64,000 nt of DNA. Source: Microbacterium sp. TNHR37B (lineage in GTDB: Bacteria; Actinomycetota; Actinomycetes; Actinomycetales; Microbacteriaceae). Where the stretch lies: contig NZ_LQGV01000003.1 in assembly GCF_001620065.1 (NCBI RefSeq), positions 1,178,001 to 1,242,000 on the forward strand, written 5' to 3'. Below, piece after piece: positions 31,114-40,823 of this stretch. Within the stretch, counting starts at the first letter, position 1. Each line of letters begins with the position of its first letter. The notes below the pieces were generated by a model that ran no database searches, had not been told where the DNA came from, and saw only the letters and a program-made list of their open reading frames with translations. Position numbers and translations under genes: made by a program.

Positions 31114-32505
31114 TCAGCCGAGCTCGTCCACCAGTCGGTCGGCGAGGCCCGTGTAGCCGGCGGGAGTGAGCGCGAGGAGGCGTTCCTTCGCTGCGTCGCC
31201 GATGTCGAGTCCTCGCACGAATTCGGCGAGCTCGGGCCCACCCACGCGGCGGCCACGGGTGAGGTCCTTCAGCAGGGCGTACGGATCGGTGATCTGGGAG
31301 CGTCCGGCCACGATCTCGGCGCGCACGACGGTCTGGATCGCCTCGGCGAGCACCTCCCAGTTCGCGTCGAGGTCGGCCAGGAGCACATCTCGCGAGAGGG
31401 AGATCTCGGTGAGCCCGCGCTGCAGGTTGTCGAGCGCGAGAAGCGAATGGCCGAAGGCCACACCGATGTTGCGCTGGGTCGTCGAGTCGGTGAGGTCGCG
31501 CTGCATGCGCGAGGTGACGAGCGTGGAGGCGAGGGTCGTGAACAGCCCGCCCGCGATCTCCAGGTTCGCCTCGGCGTTCTCGAACCGGATCGGATTGATC
31601 TTGTGCGGCATCGTCGACGACCCGGTCGCTCCCGCGACGGGGATCTGCGCGAAGAAGCCCATCGCGATGTAGGTCCAGATGTCGGTCGCGAGGTTGTGGA
31701 GGATGCCGCCGGCATGACGGACGCGGTCGTAGAGCTCCACCTGCCAGTCGTGCGACTCGATCTGGGTCGTGAGGACGTTGAAGTCGATCCCGAGCCCCTC
31801 GATGAACGCGCGCGACAGCTCGGGCCAATCGACGTCGGGCTCCGCGGCGAGGTGCGCCGACCAGGTGCCGGTCGCACCGGAGAACTTCGCGAGGTACTCG
31901 CCGCCCTCGATCTGGCGCGCGACCCGCTCCAACCGCCAGGCGAACACGCCGAGCTCCTTGCCCATCGTCGACGGCGTCGCCGGCTGCCCGTGGGTGCGGG
32001 AGAGCATCGGAGCGTCTCGGTGCTCGCGGGCGAGCGCCGACAGGGCGTCGATCACGGCGCGGAGCTTCGGCAGCCAGACCCCTTCGACGGCGCGCTTGAC
32101 CGTGAGGGCGTACGAGGCGGAGTTGATGTCCTCGCTCGTGCACGCGAAGTGCGCCAGCTCGGAGATGCGCTCGAGACCGAGGCCGGCCAGGCGATGGCGG
32201 ACGAGGTACTCGACCGCCTTCACGTCGTGGCGCGTGACCGCCTCCGTCGTGGCCAGCTCCTCGATCTCCGCCGCTCCGAAGTCGCGGTACACGGCGCGGA
32301 GCGCGTCTTTCTGCTCACCCGACAGCGGCGAGGAACCGAAGAGCGACCGATCGGTGAGGGTGATGATCCACTCAACCTCGACCTCGACGCGGGCCCGGTT
32401 GAGTCCTGCCTCGGAGAGGAAGTCGCCGAGACCGGCGACCGCGGCACGGTAGCGGCCGTCGAGCGGGCTGAGGGGCTGGGGCGGGAGAGAGGTCGCTGAG
32501 GACAA
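31114..32505 (-). CDS. purB: Adenylosuccinate lyase
   Basis: 463-aa enzyme of purine synthesis that cleaves SAICAR to AICAR and adenylosuccinate to AMP, each releasing fumarate. The fumarase/lyase signature GSSTMPHKINP lies at ~292-302, the THGQPATPSTMGKE segment at ~170 carries a conserved active-site His, and ELAHFACTSEDINS precedes it. The start is a TTG at 32505; no ATG or GTG is available near the conserved PLSPLDGRY N terminus. It converges with the small membrane protein gene 17 bp away. Confidence 0.96.
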   Translation of the reverse strand: MSSATSLPPQPLSPLDGRYRAAVAGLGDFLSEAGLNRARVEVEVEWIITLTDRSLFGSSPLSGEQKDALRAVYRDFGAAEIEELATTEAVTRHDVKAVEYLVRHRLAGLGLERISELAHFACTSEDINSASYALTVKRAVEGVWLPKLRAVIDALSALAREHRDAPMLSRTHGQPATPSTMGKELGVFAWRLERVARQIEGGEYLAKFSGATGTWSAHLAAEPDVDWPELSRAFIEGLGIDFNVLTTQIESHDWQVELYDRVRHAGGILHNLATDIWTYIAMGFFAQIPVAGATGSSTMPHKINPIRFENAEANLEIAGGLFTTLASTLVTSRMQRDLTDSTTQRNIGVAFGHSLLALDNLQRGLTEISLSRDVLLADLDANWEVLAEAIQTVVRAEIVAGRSQITDPYALLKDLTRGRRVGGPELAEFVRGLDIGDAAKERLLALTPAGYTGLADRLVDELG

Positions 32506-32552
32506 GGCGCGGGGCTCCGATCGATGAAGAACGGGCGCTCAGGACGAAGTGG

Positions 32553-33056
32553 CTACGCGGGGCGGATGGCGGGTTCGAGCTGCCGGAAGAGCGCCCGGCT
32601 CGCACTCTCGATCATACCGAGCACCTCGTCGAACATCGGAGGGCCGGCGTAGTACGGATCGGGCACGTCGAGGTTGCCGCCCGCGTTCGGGTCGAACGAC
32701 AGCAGCAGGGCGAGCTTGTCGGTGTCGCCGGGCGTGCGCGCCCACCCGGCGAGGATGCGCTCGTGCGAACGATCGAGCGCGACGATGAGGTCGTGGCGGT
32801 CGAAATCGGCCTGCACGAACTGACGGGCCCGATGCCGCGAGCCGTCGTAGCCGCGCCCCGCGAGCGCATCGATCGTGCGCGCATCCGCGCGCTCGCCGAC
32901 GTGCCAGTCGCCCGTGCCGGCGCTCGTGGAGACCACGCGGTCACCGAGGCCCGCCTGGTCGGCGAACCAGCGGAACACGACCTCCGCCATCGGTGATCGG
33001 CAGATGTTGCCCGTGCAGACGAAGACCACGCGGAAGGGGTCGACGCGGGAAGCCAC
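32553..33056 (-). CDS. Low-molecular-weight protein tyrosine phosphatase
   Basis: 167-aa LMW-PTP. The P-loop C14-TGNIC-R20-S sits near the N terminus (VVFVCTGNICRSPMAE), and the general-acid aspartate is in VPDPYYAG near residue 130. It hydrolyses phosphotyrosine, in bacteria often on exopolysaccharide kinases. The start GTG 33056 follows CACAAT by 7 nt; longer in-frame extensions run back across the promoter and are rejected. Confidence 0.93.
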   Translation of the reverse strand: MASRVDPFRVVFVCTGNICRSPMAEVVFRWFADQAGLGDRVVSTSAGTGDWHVGERADARTIDALAGRGYDGSRHRARQFVQADFDRHDLIVALDRSHERILAGWARTPGDTDKLALLLSFDPNAGGNLDVPDPYYAGPPMFDEVLGMIESASRALFRQLEPAIRPA

Positions 33057-33063
33057 GACCCCT

Positions 33064-33069
33064 ATTGTG
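33064..33069 (-). promoter_or_regulatory. -10 element CACAAT, leaderless
   Basis: CACAAT on the minus strand ends 7 nt before the GTG at 33056. Confidence 0.4.
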
Positions 33070-33159
33070 CGCGAGTCGTCGCATTCTGCACAGGGCGCGA
33101 TCGGGCCGTGGGCATCCACGGCCGTGTCCGTGGGGCGTTTCCCCGTCCTTCCCGCGTCG

Positions 33160-33165
33160 CAGGAT
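33160..33165 (+). promoter_or_regulatory. -10-like CAGGAT before the WXG100-like gene
   Basis: CAGGAT ends 6 nt before ATG 33172. It is a weaker match than the other leaderless -10 elements here; a GAGG almost touching the ATG is the only ribosome-binding alternative. Confidence 0.25.
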
Positions 33166-33171
33166 CGAGGA

Positions 33172-33444
33172 ATGAACGATCCCGACGCCCTCCTCGATGT
33201 CCGCCAGGGCGTGCAGCAAGTGGCGGTCGATCTCCTCTCGATCATCGACGGCGTGCCGTCGTTGATGGAGGCGATGAACTGGCGGTGCCGAGCCGCCGAC
33301 ACGTTCCGTGAGGCGTTGTCGGAGTGGCGCGAAGACCTGGGTCGGGCCGCCGTCGGCCTCGATGCGTGGAGCGAGGCGCTCGAGCGCCGGTCCGCCGCGT
33401 TGCGTCTGGCCGCGGAACCGGGCCACGAGGGGGCGGCACGGTGA
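33172..33444 (+). CDS. WXG100-like small helical protein
   Basis: 90 aa, predicted as a two-helix hairpin. The turn reads MNWRCRAADTFREALSEW, which aligns with the WxG turn of WXG100/ESAT-6-like proteins (W37-R-C39, the Gly replaced by Cys). Length and Ala-rich amphipathic helices fit the family. It overlaps the following hydrolase gene (GTGA), so the two are coupled. It may be a type VII secretion partner of that protein; no ESX apparatus genes are in the window. Confidence 0.6.
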   Translation: MNDPDALLDVRQGVQQVAVDLLSIIDGVPSLMEAMNWRCRAADTFREALSEWREDLGRAAVGLDAWSEALERRSAALRLAAEPGHEGAAR

Positions 33445-34739
33445 ACGACGAGGTCGACATCCGCTCGGGCGGGTTCGTCGCGGTCGATACCGGCACCCTC
33501 CGCCATGCCGCCGCGCGCCTGAGTGTCGTGGCGGGCAAACTCGACGCCCTCGCGTCGCGGTTATGGGTGCTGAGTGGGCAGTCGGCGCGCGCGGGTCATC
33601 TGGAGCCGTCGCCGGCGGGAGGCGTGGAACGGGCGCGCGATCGGGTCGACGCGCTCACGAGCGCGCTCCGCGACCGGGCAGAGCTGTACGAGGTCGTCGA
33701 GCGGTCGGTGGCTCTCGGCTGGGACTCGCCCGCGACGCGGATCGCTCTCCTCGGCGTCGACCCGGCCGTCGTGGCGCGTGCGCACGGACTGGTCACGCAG
33801 TGGTACGACGAGCGCCATCGCGAAGTGGAGAACCAGCTCCGGGGTGCGATGGCGCCGGTCATTCCGATGATGCTCGTGGTCGGAAGGCTCATCCAGGGGA
33901 TCACGGCAGTCGATCACGGCGTGGTCGGCCGCGGCGACCCGCTTCTTCACGGAGCCCCGGCGCCCACGGTGGTCACCGAGCTCGCCCGTCGGCAGGTGGA
34001 GCCGCCCCGCGCGCTCGCCGATCTCGCAGAGCGCGTGCCGGGGCAGGGCGAGGGCAGGGTGCGCGTCGAGGTGTACACCACGGCCGGTCCGGACCCGGTG
34101 CACGAGTACGTCGTCTACATCGCGGGCATGCAGTCGTTCGGCGACGGGGCCGACCCCTGGGACATGCAGTCCAACCTCGAGCTCTATGAGGGGCGGGCTT
34201 CCTCCTCCTCCGATGCGGTCGAACGCGCCTTGGCGGCGGCGGGCGCCCGCTCGGGCGATCGCGTGCACTTCGTAGGGCACTCCCAAGGGGCGATGATCGC
34301 GTCGCAGTTGGCGCGCCGGAACGAGTTCGACGTCGGATCGCTCGTCACGTTCGCGAGTCCCGTCGCCGTCCTCGCTCCCCCCGACGTGTTGCAGGTCACG
34401 GTTCGCCATCCCGACGATCCGGTGGTGGCGCTCGCCGACGGTGGCTGGCCCTCCGCAGCGGGATCGGCGCAGAGTCTCGTGATCGAGCGCGTCGCCGATC
34501 CGGAGCCTCGGCTCACCGACCTCGCGCTCGGCGTCCACCAGATGGAGGTGTACCGCGAGACGGCCGCGCTCGCCGACGCCTCGGGCGACCCGCGGCTCGC
34601 CGACCTGCAGCGCGAGCTGTTCACCTTCGGAGGCGCGAGCGCGGGCGTCGCGATCGTCTACGGGGCGGAGCGGGATCGCGCGCGGTCACCGTCGCCGCGA
34701 CCCGGACCTTCGCCGCAGCCCCCGGCGCCGGCGCGGTGA
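33441..34739 (+). CDS. Alpha/beta hydrolase (lipase-like) with helical N-terminal domain
   Basis: 432 aa. Residues 1-~190 are mostly helical and resemble WXG/LXG-type secretion modules (GFVAVDTGTLRHAAARLSVVAGKLDALASRLW). Residues ~215-410 are an alpha/beta hydrolase with a lipase elbow VGHSQGAMIA (S281). A Pro-rich tail ends the chain. No Sec signal is present. The start GTG 33441 overlaps the stop of the WXG100-like gene, so the pair may be exported together, with this protein as the enzymatic effector. Function inferred from architecture. Confidence 0.75.
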   Translation: MNDEVDIRSGGFVAVDTGTLRHAAARLSVVAGKLDALASRLWVLSGQSARAGHLEPSPAGGVERARDRVDALTSALRDRAELYEVVERSVALGWDSPATRIALLGVDPAVVARAHGLVTQWYDERHREVENQLRGAMAPVIPMMLVVGRLIQGITAVDHGVVGRGDPLLHGAPAPTVVTELARRQVEPPRALADLAERVPGQGEGRVRVEVYTTAGPDPVHEYVVYIAGMQSFGDGADPWDMQSNLELYEGRASSSSDAVERALAAAGARSGDRVHFVGHSQGAMIASQLARRNEFDVGSLVTFASPVAVLAPPDVLQVTVRHPDDPVVALADGGWPSAAGSAQSLVIERVADPEPRLTDLALGVHQMEVYRETAALADASGDPRLADLQRELFTFGGASAGVAIVYGAERDRARSPSPRPGPSPQPPAPAR

Positions 34740-34750
34740 GGAGTGACCGG

Positions 34751-35146
34751 TCAGCGGCGCTTGAGCTGGGGGCGCAGGATGATGCCGAAGATCCAGTTGA
34801 TGACCGAGATCACGAGCGCTGCGACGACGCCCAGCCAGAAGTCCTCCACCCGGAGGCCCCAGTTCCACCAGTGCGTCGCCCACGCCGTGATCCACAGCAG
34901 GAGGCCGTTGATGAGCAGCGAGATGAGACCGAGAGTGAGGATGTAGAGCGGGAAGGCGACGATCTTGATCACCGTGCCGATCACGGTGTTGACGATCGCG
35001 AACACGGCTGCCACCGCCAGCAGCGTGAGCACCAGTTGCAGCGTCTCGCCGGGGGCGAAGGGGATGACGGTGACGCGGAGCCCGGCGAGCAGGGTGACGA
35101 CCCAGATCGCAAAGGCGTTGATGACGACGCGGACGAGGAACCTCAT
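34751..35146 (-). CDS. Phage holin family IV-type membrane protein
   Basis: 131-aa protein with four membrane helices (VVINAFAIWVVTLLAGLRV, LVLTLLAVAAVFAIVNTVIG, LYILTLGLISLLINGLLLWI, LGVVAALVISVINWIFGIIL) and a basic C terminus. It matches the chromosomal phage-holin superfamily IV (YvlD-like) proteins, which are not usually linked to prophages; none is seen here. Function unknown. Confidence 0.88.
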   Translation of the reverse strand: MRFLVRVVINAFAIWVVTLLAGLRVTVIPFAPGETLQLVLTLLAVAAVFAIVNTVIGTVIKIVAFPLYILTLGLISLLINGLLLWITAWATHWWNWGLRVEDFWLGVVAALVISVINWIFGIILRPQLKRR

Positions 35147-35201
35147 AGGCGGCAGTCTCCCACGTTGCGGCCGTCGGAGGAATCGACCCGGGCGGCATCC
35201 G

Positions 35202-35207
35202 TAGACT
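35202..35207 (+). promoter_or_regulatory. -10 element TAGACT, leaderless
   Basis: TAGACT ends 6 nt before the GTG at 35214. Confidence 0.45.
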
Positions 35208-35213
35208 CGACGC

Positions 35214-36293
35214 GTGACCGACCTGCCCGTCCGCCTCCGTCCCGAGATCGCCGCGCTTCCCGCCTATCGGCAGGGGCGGCAAGCCGGTGTCGACGCCTTC
35301 AAGCTGTCGAGCAACGAGAACCCCTTCGATCCGCTCCCGAGCGTCGTCGCCGCGATGCAGTCCGCCACCGGGGTGAACCGCTACCCCGATGCGTCCTCGC
35401 CGCGCCTGCGCGCGCGCCTGGCGGAGCGATTCGGGGTCGGCGACGACGCGGTGCACGTCGCGGCGGGATCGGTGTCGATCCTCTACCAGCTCACGCAGGC
35501 CACGAGCGGGCCGGGCGACGAGGTGCTCTACTCCTGGCGCTCCTTCGAGGCCTATCCGGGACTCGCCGCCGTTGCCGGGGCGACGACGGTCGCCGTGCCG
35601 AATGCACCCGACGGTCGTCACGACCTGGAGGCGATGGCGCGGGCCGTCACCGACCGCACCCGGGTCACGATCGTGTGCAGCCCGAACAACCCGACCGGGC
35701 CCGTCGTCACGCAGGCGGAGTTCGACCGGTTCGTCGAGGCGGTGCCGCGCGACCTGCTCGTGATCCTCGACGAGGCCTACGCCGAGTTCGTCACCGATCC
35801 CGATGCCGTCGACGGACGACGGGTGCTGTCGTCCGGCCGGGAGAACGTCGTGCTCCTGCGGACGTTCTCGAAGGCGTACGGCCTGGCCGGCCTGCGGATC
35901 GGATACGCCGTCGGTCACCCCCGCATCCTCGATGCCGCTCGCTCGACAGGCATCCCCCTGTCGGTCACGGCCGCCGCCGAGGAAGCGGCGTTGGCGAGCC
36001 TCGCCGCCGAAGAGGAGCTCCGTGAGCGCGTGCGTGTCATCACCGACCGCCGTGATCGCCTCGCCGCCCGACTCCGCGAGACCGGGTGGCAGGTGCCGCA
36101 GGCGCAGGGGAACTTCGTGTGGCTTCCGGCCGGGGATCGCGCTCTCGATGTCGCTGCGGCGTTCGAGGAGGCGGGACTGATCGTCCGCCCGTTCGCCGGC
36201 GACGGCGTGCGCATCTCGGTGGGCGAGGAGGAGTCCCTCGATCGCGTGGTGGAGGTCGCCGCCGCGACCGTGTCGCGGCCCACGACGAGTTGA
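35214..36293 (+). CDS. hisC: Histidinol-phosphate aminotransferase family protein
   Basis: 359-aa fold-type I PLP aminotransferase. The PLP lysine is K220 in [15 protein letters not shown]; other family segments are [14 protein letters not shown] near the N terminus, [10 protein letters not shown] and [10 protein letters not shown]. It acts on histidinol phosphate or, as in many actinobacteria with a second copy, on aromatic amino acids; no other his genes are nearby, so the aromatic role is possible. Start GTG 35214 follows TAGACT by 6 nt. It overlaps the next gene by 4 bp (TTGA). Confidence 0.9.
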   Translation: MTDLPVRLRPEIAALPAYRQGRQAGVDAFKLSSNENPFDPLPSVVAAMQSATGVNRYPDASSPRLRARLAERFGVGDDAVHVAAGSVSILYQLTQATSGPGDEVLYSWRSFEAYPGLAAVAGATTVAVPNAPDGRHDLEAMARAVTDRTRVTIVCSPNNPTGPVVTQAEFDRFVEAVPRDLLVILDEAYAEFVTDPDAVDGRRVLSSGRENVVLLRTFSKAYGLAGLRIGYAVGHPRILDAARSTGIPLSVTAAAEEAALASLAAEEELRERVRVITDRRDRLAARLRETGWQVPQAQGNFVWLPAGDRALDVAAAFEEAGLIVRPFAGDGVRISVGEEESLDRVVEVAAATVSRPTTS

Positions 36294-37741
36294 CACGCGA
36301 AGCTCGGCGGCGCGTCGCGTCGTTGATCGCCGGCGGCGGATGGACACCGCTCTTCGTGTTCGCCGCGGCGTTGGTCATCACGATGGCCTGGTCCTGGGTG
36401 CCCTCGTTCTGGTATGACGAGGCCGCCACACTTCAGCTGGCGCGGCTGCCCCTGCCGGAGTTCGTCGGATTCGTGCGGCAGCGCGATGCCGTTCATGGGT
36501 TGTACGCGTTCTTCATGCACGGGTGGATCCACGTCTTCGGAGAGTCCGAGTTCTCGGTGCGGCTCCCCTCGGCGCTCGCCGTCGCCGTGGCGGCGACCGG
36601 CGTGTGGCATCTTGGGCGCCGGTGGTTCGGGACGGCCGCGGGCGTTCTGGCGGCAGTGATCTTCGTCGTCCTCCCGAGGATCACGACGCAAGGCGTCGAG
36701 GCGCGCTCGTACGCGATGGCAACGGCCCTGCTGGTCGTCGCCGCCGTCTGGGTGGCCTCGGCACGAGAGCGCCGAGGCTGGGCACGGTGGGTGGCTGTCG
36801 CGGGCGCCGCCACCGCGGCGGTGTGGATGTTCGCGTATGCCCTGTTCGTGCTTCCCGCGCTTGCGCTGCTCGCGGACGACACCGATGTGCCGTGGCGCAC
36901 GCGCGTCCTCCGGGCTTCAGCCGTGCTCGTCATCCCCGGATTGCTCGCTGTGCCTCTGATGCTGACGATGATCCCGCAGCGGGGCCAGGTCGCGTGGTTG
37001 GCTGCGCAGGACGTGAACCCGTACACCGTGTGGGTCGAGCCGATGTTCGGCTCCGCGTTCTGGGTGCTGATCGGGTGGGTGCTCCTGTGCGCGATCGCCG
37101 TGCGCGCGGGGTGGCGGCTCACGCTGTCGCGTCCCGTCGTCGCGCTCCTCGTCTGGCTGTGTCTGCCGGGGGCGGTGCTGGTGGCGATGTCGCTCGCGGG
37201 CGCGCCGGTCTTCACGCCGCGCTACCTGACCGTATCTGCCCCGGCGCTCGCGCTCTGGGGCGGCTCGCTCGTCAGGGATGCTCGGCGCGGGGTGGTGATC
37301 GCCGCGTGTGCGCTCGTCTGTGTGCTCGCCGTGCCGCATGTCGTCGCATCGCGGCTGCCGACCGCGAAACCCGGGGCCATCGACCTGCGCGCCACGTCAT
37401 CCTTCATCGCGGCGCATGCCCGACCGGGCGACGGGCTCCTGTTGGAGGCTGCGGGCCCCGCGGGAACCCGACCACGCGTTGCTATCGCGGCCTACCCGCA
37501 CGCTTTCGCAGGTCTTCGGGACATCGCCTTCGCAGAGGGCTATGTCGCCACCGGCACCTACTCGGATGCCCTCGTCGAGCCGAAGTTCACCGAAGTCGCT
37601 GTCGGTGCCGACATCTGGGTCGTGACCAGAGACGGGTCGGTGTTCGCGCACCAGTTGGCCGAGCACGGTTACGCTCTGGCCTCGGCGTGGGATGTCGGTG
37701 GTCTCGAGGTGGCCGAGTGGCGCCGGGGTGACCCTCGCTGA
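36290..37741 (+). CDS. Glycosyltransferase family 39-like membrane protein
   Basis: 483-aa polytopic membrane protein. The motif [16 protein letters not shown] just after the first helix matches the catalytic acidic motif (D-E) of lipid-linked sugar transferases of the GT39/ArnT type. About ten helices follow, then a soluble C-terminal domain of ~120 residues on the outer face. It likely transfers a sugar from a polyprenyl carrier. Start TTG 36290 overlaps the HisC-like stop (TTGA); a TTG at 36323 is an alternative. Confidence 0.82.
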   Translation: MTREARRRVASLIAGGGWTPLFVFAAALVITMAWSWVPSFWYDEAATLQLARLPLPEFVGFVRQRDAVHGLYAFFMHGWIHVFGESEFSVRLPSALAVAVAATGVWHLGRRWFGTAAGVLAAVIFVVLPRITTQGVEARSYAMATALLVVAAVWVASARERRGWARWVAVAGAATAAVWMFAYALFVLPALALLADDTDVPWRTRVLRASAVLVIPGLLAVPLMLTMIPQRGQVAWLAAQDVNPYTVWVEPMFGSAFWVLIGWVLLCAIAVRAGWRLTLSRPVVALLVWLCLPGAVLVAMSLAGAPVFTPRYLTVSAPALALWGGSLVRDARRGVVIAACALVCVLAVPHVVASRLPTAKPGAIDLRATSSFIAAHARPGDGLLLEAAGPAGTRPRVAIAAYPHAFAGLRDIAFAEGYVATGTYSDALVEPKFTEVAVGADIWVVTRDGSVFAHQLAEHGYALASAWDVGGLEVAEWRRGDPR

Positions 37742-37793
37742 GCCGATCAGGCGCGGCGAGCTGACGGACATCGCGGCGAGCGGACGACCGTGC

Positions 37794-39086
37794 TCAGGCG
37801 GGGGTGAAGCCGAGCTTGCCCGCCCCGCGCGCGATCCACGGGTGCGCCGCGAAGGCGTCCCAGACCAAGGTGGATCCGAGGGCGGCAGCGCCGAGGAGAG
37901 CGGTGGCGCCCTTGTTGAGTCCATACCGGGGTGCGGCGTACCAGGGCTCGTCGCCCTCGAGGTTCACCCCGTCGGTCGCGCCCCACTCGTTCCACGCGCC
38001 GGGGTGCTCGTCGCGCAGTACGCGTAGGGCGGGAGCGACCTCGTCGGGGGCCAGCGGCAAGGCACCGAACAGGGACACCGGCGGAATCGTCCCGTCGGCA
38101 TGCGGTTCGCGAGCCGACGGACGCGCGCCGTTGACGACATAGCCGTGCGGACCGAGGCCCGCGGCCGGTCCCCACAGGCCCGCCGCATAGGTCTTCCACC
38201 GGTCCGCGTGGTCGGCACACCACGCCCGCGATGCCAACGACGCCTCGCGCGCGTTGGCCCACCAATCGCGGCCGTCCAGGTCGCGGACGCGCTGGAACGG
38301 GTAGAACGCGAGCGGGAAGTGATAGGTGAACAGGGTGCCGCCGGGCTCGTAGACGCATTCGTGGCCGCCGTAAGCTCCGACCGGCTTGTCGAACCCCCGC
38401 CACAGGTCGCGGGCAAGTTCCTCCGACACGTCCGGATGCCCCGCCGCGAGCAGATACATCGTCAGCTGCTCGGCGGTCATCGACCAGGCGCTGACGAACC
38501 CCGCCGCGTCGGCCCCGTCGGCGTAGTCGTCCTCCCGATCCGACACCCATGCCATCCGGAGGACCGTGCGGCCGTCCCGGGCATCGGCGAGCCAGGGCCA
38601 GTCGATGCGATGGAGGAGCCGCTCCAGTCGCGCATCGATCTCGGCATCGTCGAAGGAGGCGCTCGCCACCGTCGCCCCGCAGAGGGCGAGGGCGGTGTCG
38701 ATCGTGGAGTACTCGGAGCGTCCCTGACGCTCGCCGGTGTCGGCGTCGACGAAGTGCGCGAGGAAGCCATTGCGGTGCGGCACCGACTCCTCGAGCGTCC
38801 GGAGCGTCCCGCGCACGCGGTCGCGCACCTCGTCGCGCTCCAGCACGCCGCGGTCGACCCCGACGCACCACGCCGCCAGCGCGAAGCCGGTGGCGGCGAC
38901 GGTCGCCACCCCGGGGAGGTCGTCGCGGTCCAGCACGAGACCCTGTCCCGGCCCGTCGGCGGTGGCGTGCGCCCAGAGCCAGCGGATCGACGCGTCGACC
39001 TCCTGCTCGGTGAGGCGGCGGATGTCCTCGGGAAGCTCGGGCACGATCGGCGTGAGCGCGGAGGAGGTGAGGCGGGGGGAGGTCAT
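37794..39086 (-). CDS. Glucoamylase family protein, possible beta-1,2-glucanase (GH144-like)
   Basis: 430-aa (alpha/alpha)6-barrel protein of the glycoamylase-like family (COG5368), which includes GH144 endo-beta-1,2-glucanases. Recognisable parts are the start DIRRLTEQEVDASIRWLW, the NGFLAHFVDADTGER and SEYSTIDTALALCGA segments, FTYHFPLAFYPF, and GLNKGATALLGAAAL near the end. There is no signal peptide, so it would act on imported oligosaccharides. It overlaps the ABC ATPase gene by 4 bp, and lies in a locus with GH1, GH13 and LacI. The beta-1,2-glucan link is inferred. Confidence 0.75.
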   Translation of the reverse strand: MTSPRLTSSALTPIVPELPEDIRRLTEQEVDASIRWLWAHATADGPGQGLVLDRDDLPGVATVAATGFALAAWCVGVDRGVLERDEVRDRVRGTLRTLEESVPHRNGFLAHFVDADTGERQGRSEYSTIDTALALCGATVASASFDDAEIDARLERLLHRIDWPWLADARDGRTVLRMAWVSDREDDYADGADAAGFVSAWSMTAEQLTMYLLAAGHPDVSEELARDLWRGFDKPVGAYGGHECVYEPGGTLFTYHFPLAFYPFQRVRDLDGRDWWANAREASLASRAWCADHADRWKTYAAGLWGPAAGLGPHGYVVNGARPSAREPHADGTIPPVSLFGALPLAPDEVAPALRVLRDEHPGAWNEWGATDGVNLEGDEPWYAAPRYGLNKGATALLGAAALGSTLVWDAFAAHPWIARGAGKLGFTPA

Positions 39087-40822
39087 GCAGCGGTCCTCTT
39101 CTCGAAGGGGTTGGGGATGGCGTCCAGGAGCATACGGGTGTACTCCTCGCGGGGATGGTCGATCACCTCGGCGGCGGTGCCGGACTCGATCAGCTCGCCG
39201 CCGCGAAGCACCATGACCTGGTTCGCGAGGCTCTTCGCGCTCAGGAGATCGTGCGTGATGTAGAGCATCCCGACACCGTGGTCGGCGACCAGCGACTGCA
39301 GCACTTCCAGGATCTCGGCGCGGATGGAGACGTCCAGGCTCGCGATCGGCTCGTCGGCGATGACGATCCGAGGCTCCGCCGCCAGCGCCCGGGCGATCAC
39401 CACGCGCTGGCGCTGCCCTCCCGACAACTCGTGCGGGAGGCGGCCGATATAGCGCCCCGCGGGGGTCAGCCCCACCGTCTCCAGGAGGCTCGCCGCCCGT
39501 TCGATGGCCTCGCGTCGCCCGACGTGCAGGTAGTTGACGAGGGGACGCGAGAGCGCATATCCGACGGTGAGGGTGGGATTGAGGGCGGCATAGGGATCCT
39601 GGAAGACGTACTGCACGTTGCGCTGGTACTCGCGGGCGAGCGCGCCGTGGAGAGCGGTGAGCTCGGTCGGCTCCGCGGTGGGCCGCCCCTCCCTCTTCTG
39701 CGGGTGGTAGAGCACGGAACCCGACGTCGGACGGTCGATGCGCGTCAGGATCCGCGCGATCGTCGATTTGCCCGAGCCGGACTGACCGACCAGGGCCGTG
39801 ACCTCGCCCTCGTGGAGCGTGAATGAGACGTCCTTCACGGCGTCGACGTGCTCCACGCGCAGGCCCCGACGCTTCTCGAAGCGGCGGTGCAGTCCGGAGA
39901 CCTCGAGCACGGGGCGACGCTCCACGGGGGCTTCGTCGGCGACCGCATCGGGCTCCTCCAGCTCCGCCCCCTGATACCCGTCCACGTCTTCGCCGAGGAG
40001 CTCCGCGTAGGAGCCGACGAGATGCACGGAGTACGGGTGGCGGGGGCCCGTCGTGACCGCCTCCGCCGCACCGATGTCCTCCACGATCTCGCCCTCGTAC
40101 ATCACGGCCACGCGGTCGGAGAAGTCCAGGAGCGTGCCCATGTCGTGGGTGATGAGGATGGCGCCGAACCGTTCCCGTTCCTGCAGCTCGCGGATCTTGT
40201 CGAGGATCGACTTCTGCACCACGACGTCCAGTCCCGTCGTCGGCTCGTCGAAGAGCACGAGATGCGGGTTGAGCGCGAGGGCCAGGGCGAGGTTGACGCG
40301 CTGGCGCATCCCGCCGGAGAGCTCGTGCGGGAACATGTCGAGAAAGCGCGCGTCGACGCTCACGAGATCGAAGAGCTCCTCGGCGCGCTGCCGGACCGCC
40401 TGCCGGTCGACGTGTCCGCTCTCGCTGTGCTCGCCGATGACGTCCTCGAACACCTTGCGCACCCGGACGACGGGGTTCAGGGAGTTCATGCTCGACTGGA
40501 ACACGGTCGACACATACGACCAGCGCAGAGGCCGCACGGCGTCTTCATCGAGGTCGGTGACGTCGACGTCGCCCCAGCGGATGGCACCGCCGGTGATCTT
40601 CCCGGGGCTGCGGAGGAGCTTCAGCACCGCCTGGGCGAACGTCGTCTTCCCCGACCCGGACTCCCCGGCGAGCCCGACGAACTCGCCGGGGGCGACGCGG
40701 AGCGACGCGTTCTTCACGGCCTCGACGGGGGGACCCAGGCGCGGCTCGTACCGCACCGAGAGGTTCTCCACCGACAGCACCGCGGCGGAATCGGCCAGCG
40801 TGTTCTGGGCGCCCTTGTCCAT
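39083..40822 (-). CDS. ABC transporter, fused double ATPase (DppD-DppF type)
   Basis: 579 aa with two complete nucleotide-binding domains in tandem. Domain 1 (~15-260): Walker A GESGSGKTT, signature LSGGMRQR, Walker B LVLFDEPTTGLD. Domain 2 (~300-560): Walker A GQSGSGKST, signature LSGGQRQR, Walker B IVIADEPIASLD. It powers an oligopeptide/nickel-type importer with the two permeases and lipoprotein at 40824-44510; importers of this type also carry oligosaccharides, the likelier cargo in this locus. Confidence 0.93.
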   Translation of the reverse strand: MDKGAQNTLADSAAVLSVENLSVRYEPRLGPPVEAVKNASLRVAPGEFVGLAGESGSGKTTFAQAVLKLLRSPGKITGGAIRWGDVDVTDLDEDAVRPLRWSYVSTVFQSSMNSLNPVVRVRKVFEDVIGEHSESGHVDRQAVRQRAEELFDLVSVDARFLDMFPHELSGGMRQRVNLALALALNPHLVLFDEPTTGLDVVVQKSILDKIRELQERERFGAILITHDMGTLLDFSDRVAVMYEGEIVEDIGAAEAVTTGPRHPYSVHLVGSYAELLGEDVDGYQGAELEEPDAVADEAPVERRPVLEVSGLHRRFEKRRGLRVEHVDAVKDVSFTLHEGEVTALVGQSGSGKSTIARILTRIDRPTSGSVLYHPQKREGRPTAEPTELTALHGALAREYQRNVQYVFQDPYAALNPTLTVGYALSRPLVNYLHVGRREAIERAASLLETVGLTPAGRYIGRLPHELSGGQRQRVVIARALAAEPRIVIADEPIASLDVSIRAEILEVLQSLVADHGVGMLYITHDLLSAKSLANQVMVLRGGELIESGTAAEVIDHPREEYTRMLLDAIPNPFEKRTAA

Positions 40823-40823
40823 G

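Noticed and set aside
34751..35146. Prophage remnant suggested by the holin-family protein
   Set aside because: The chromosomal holin-IV/YvlD family is common outside phages, and no other phage-like gene is nearby.
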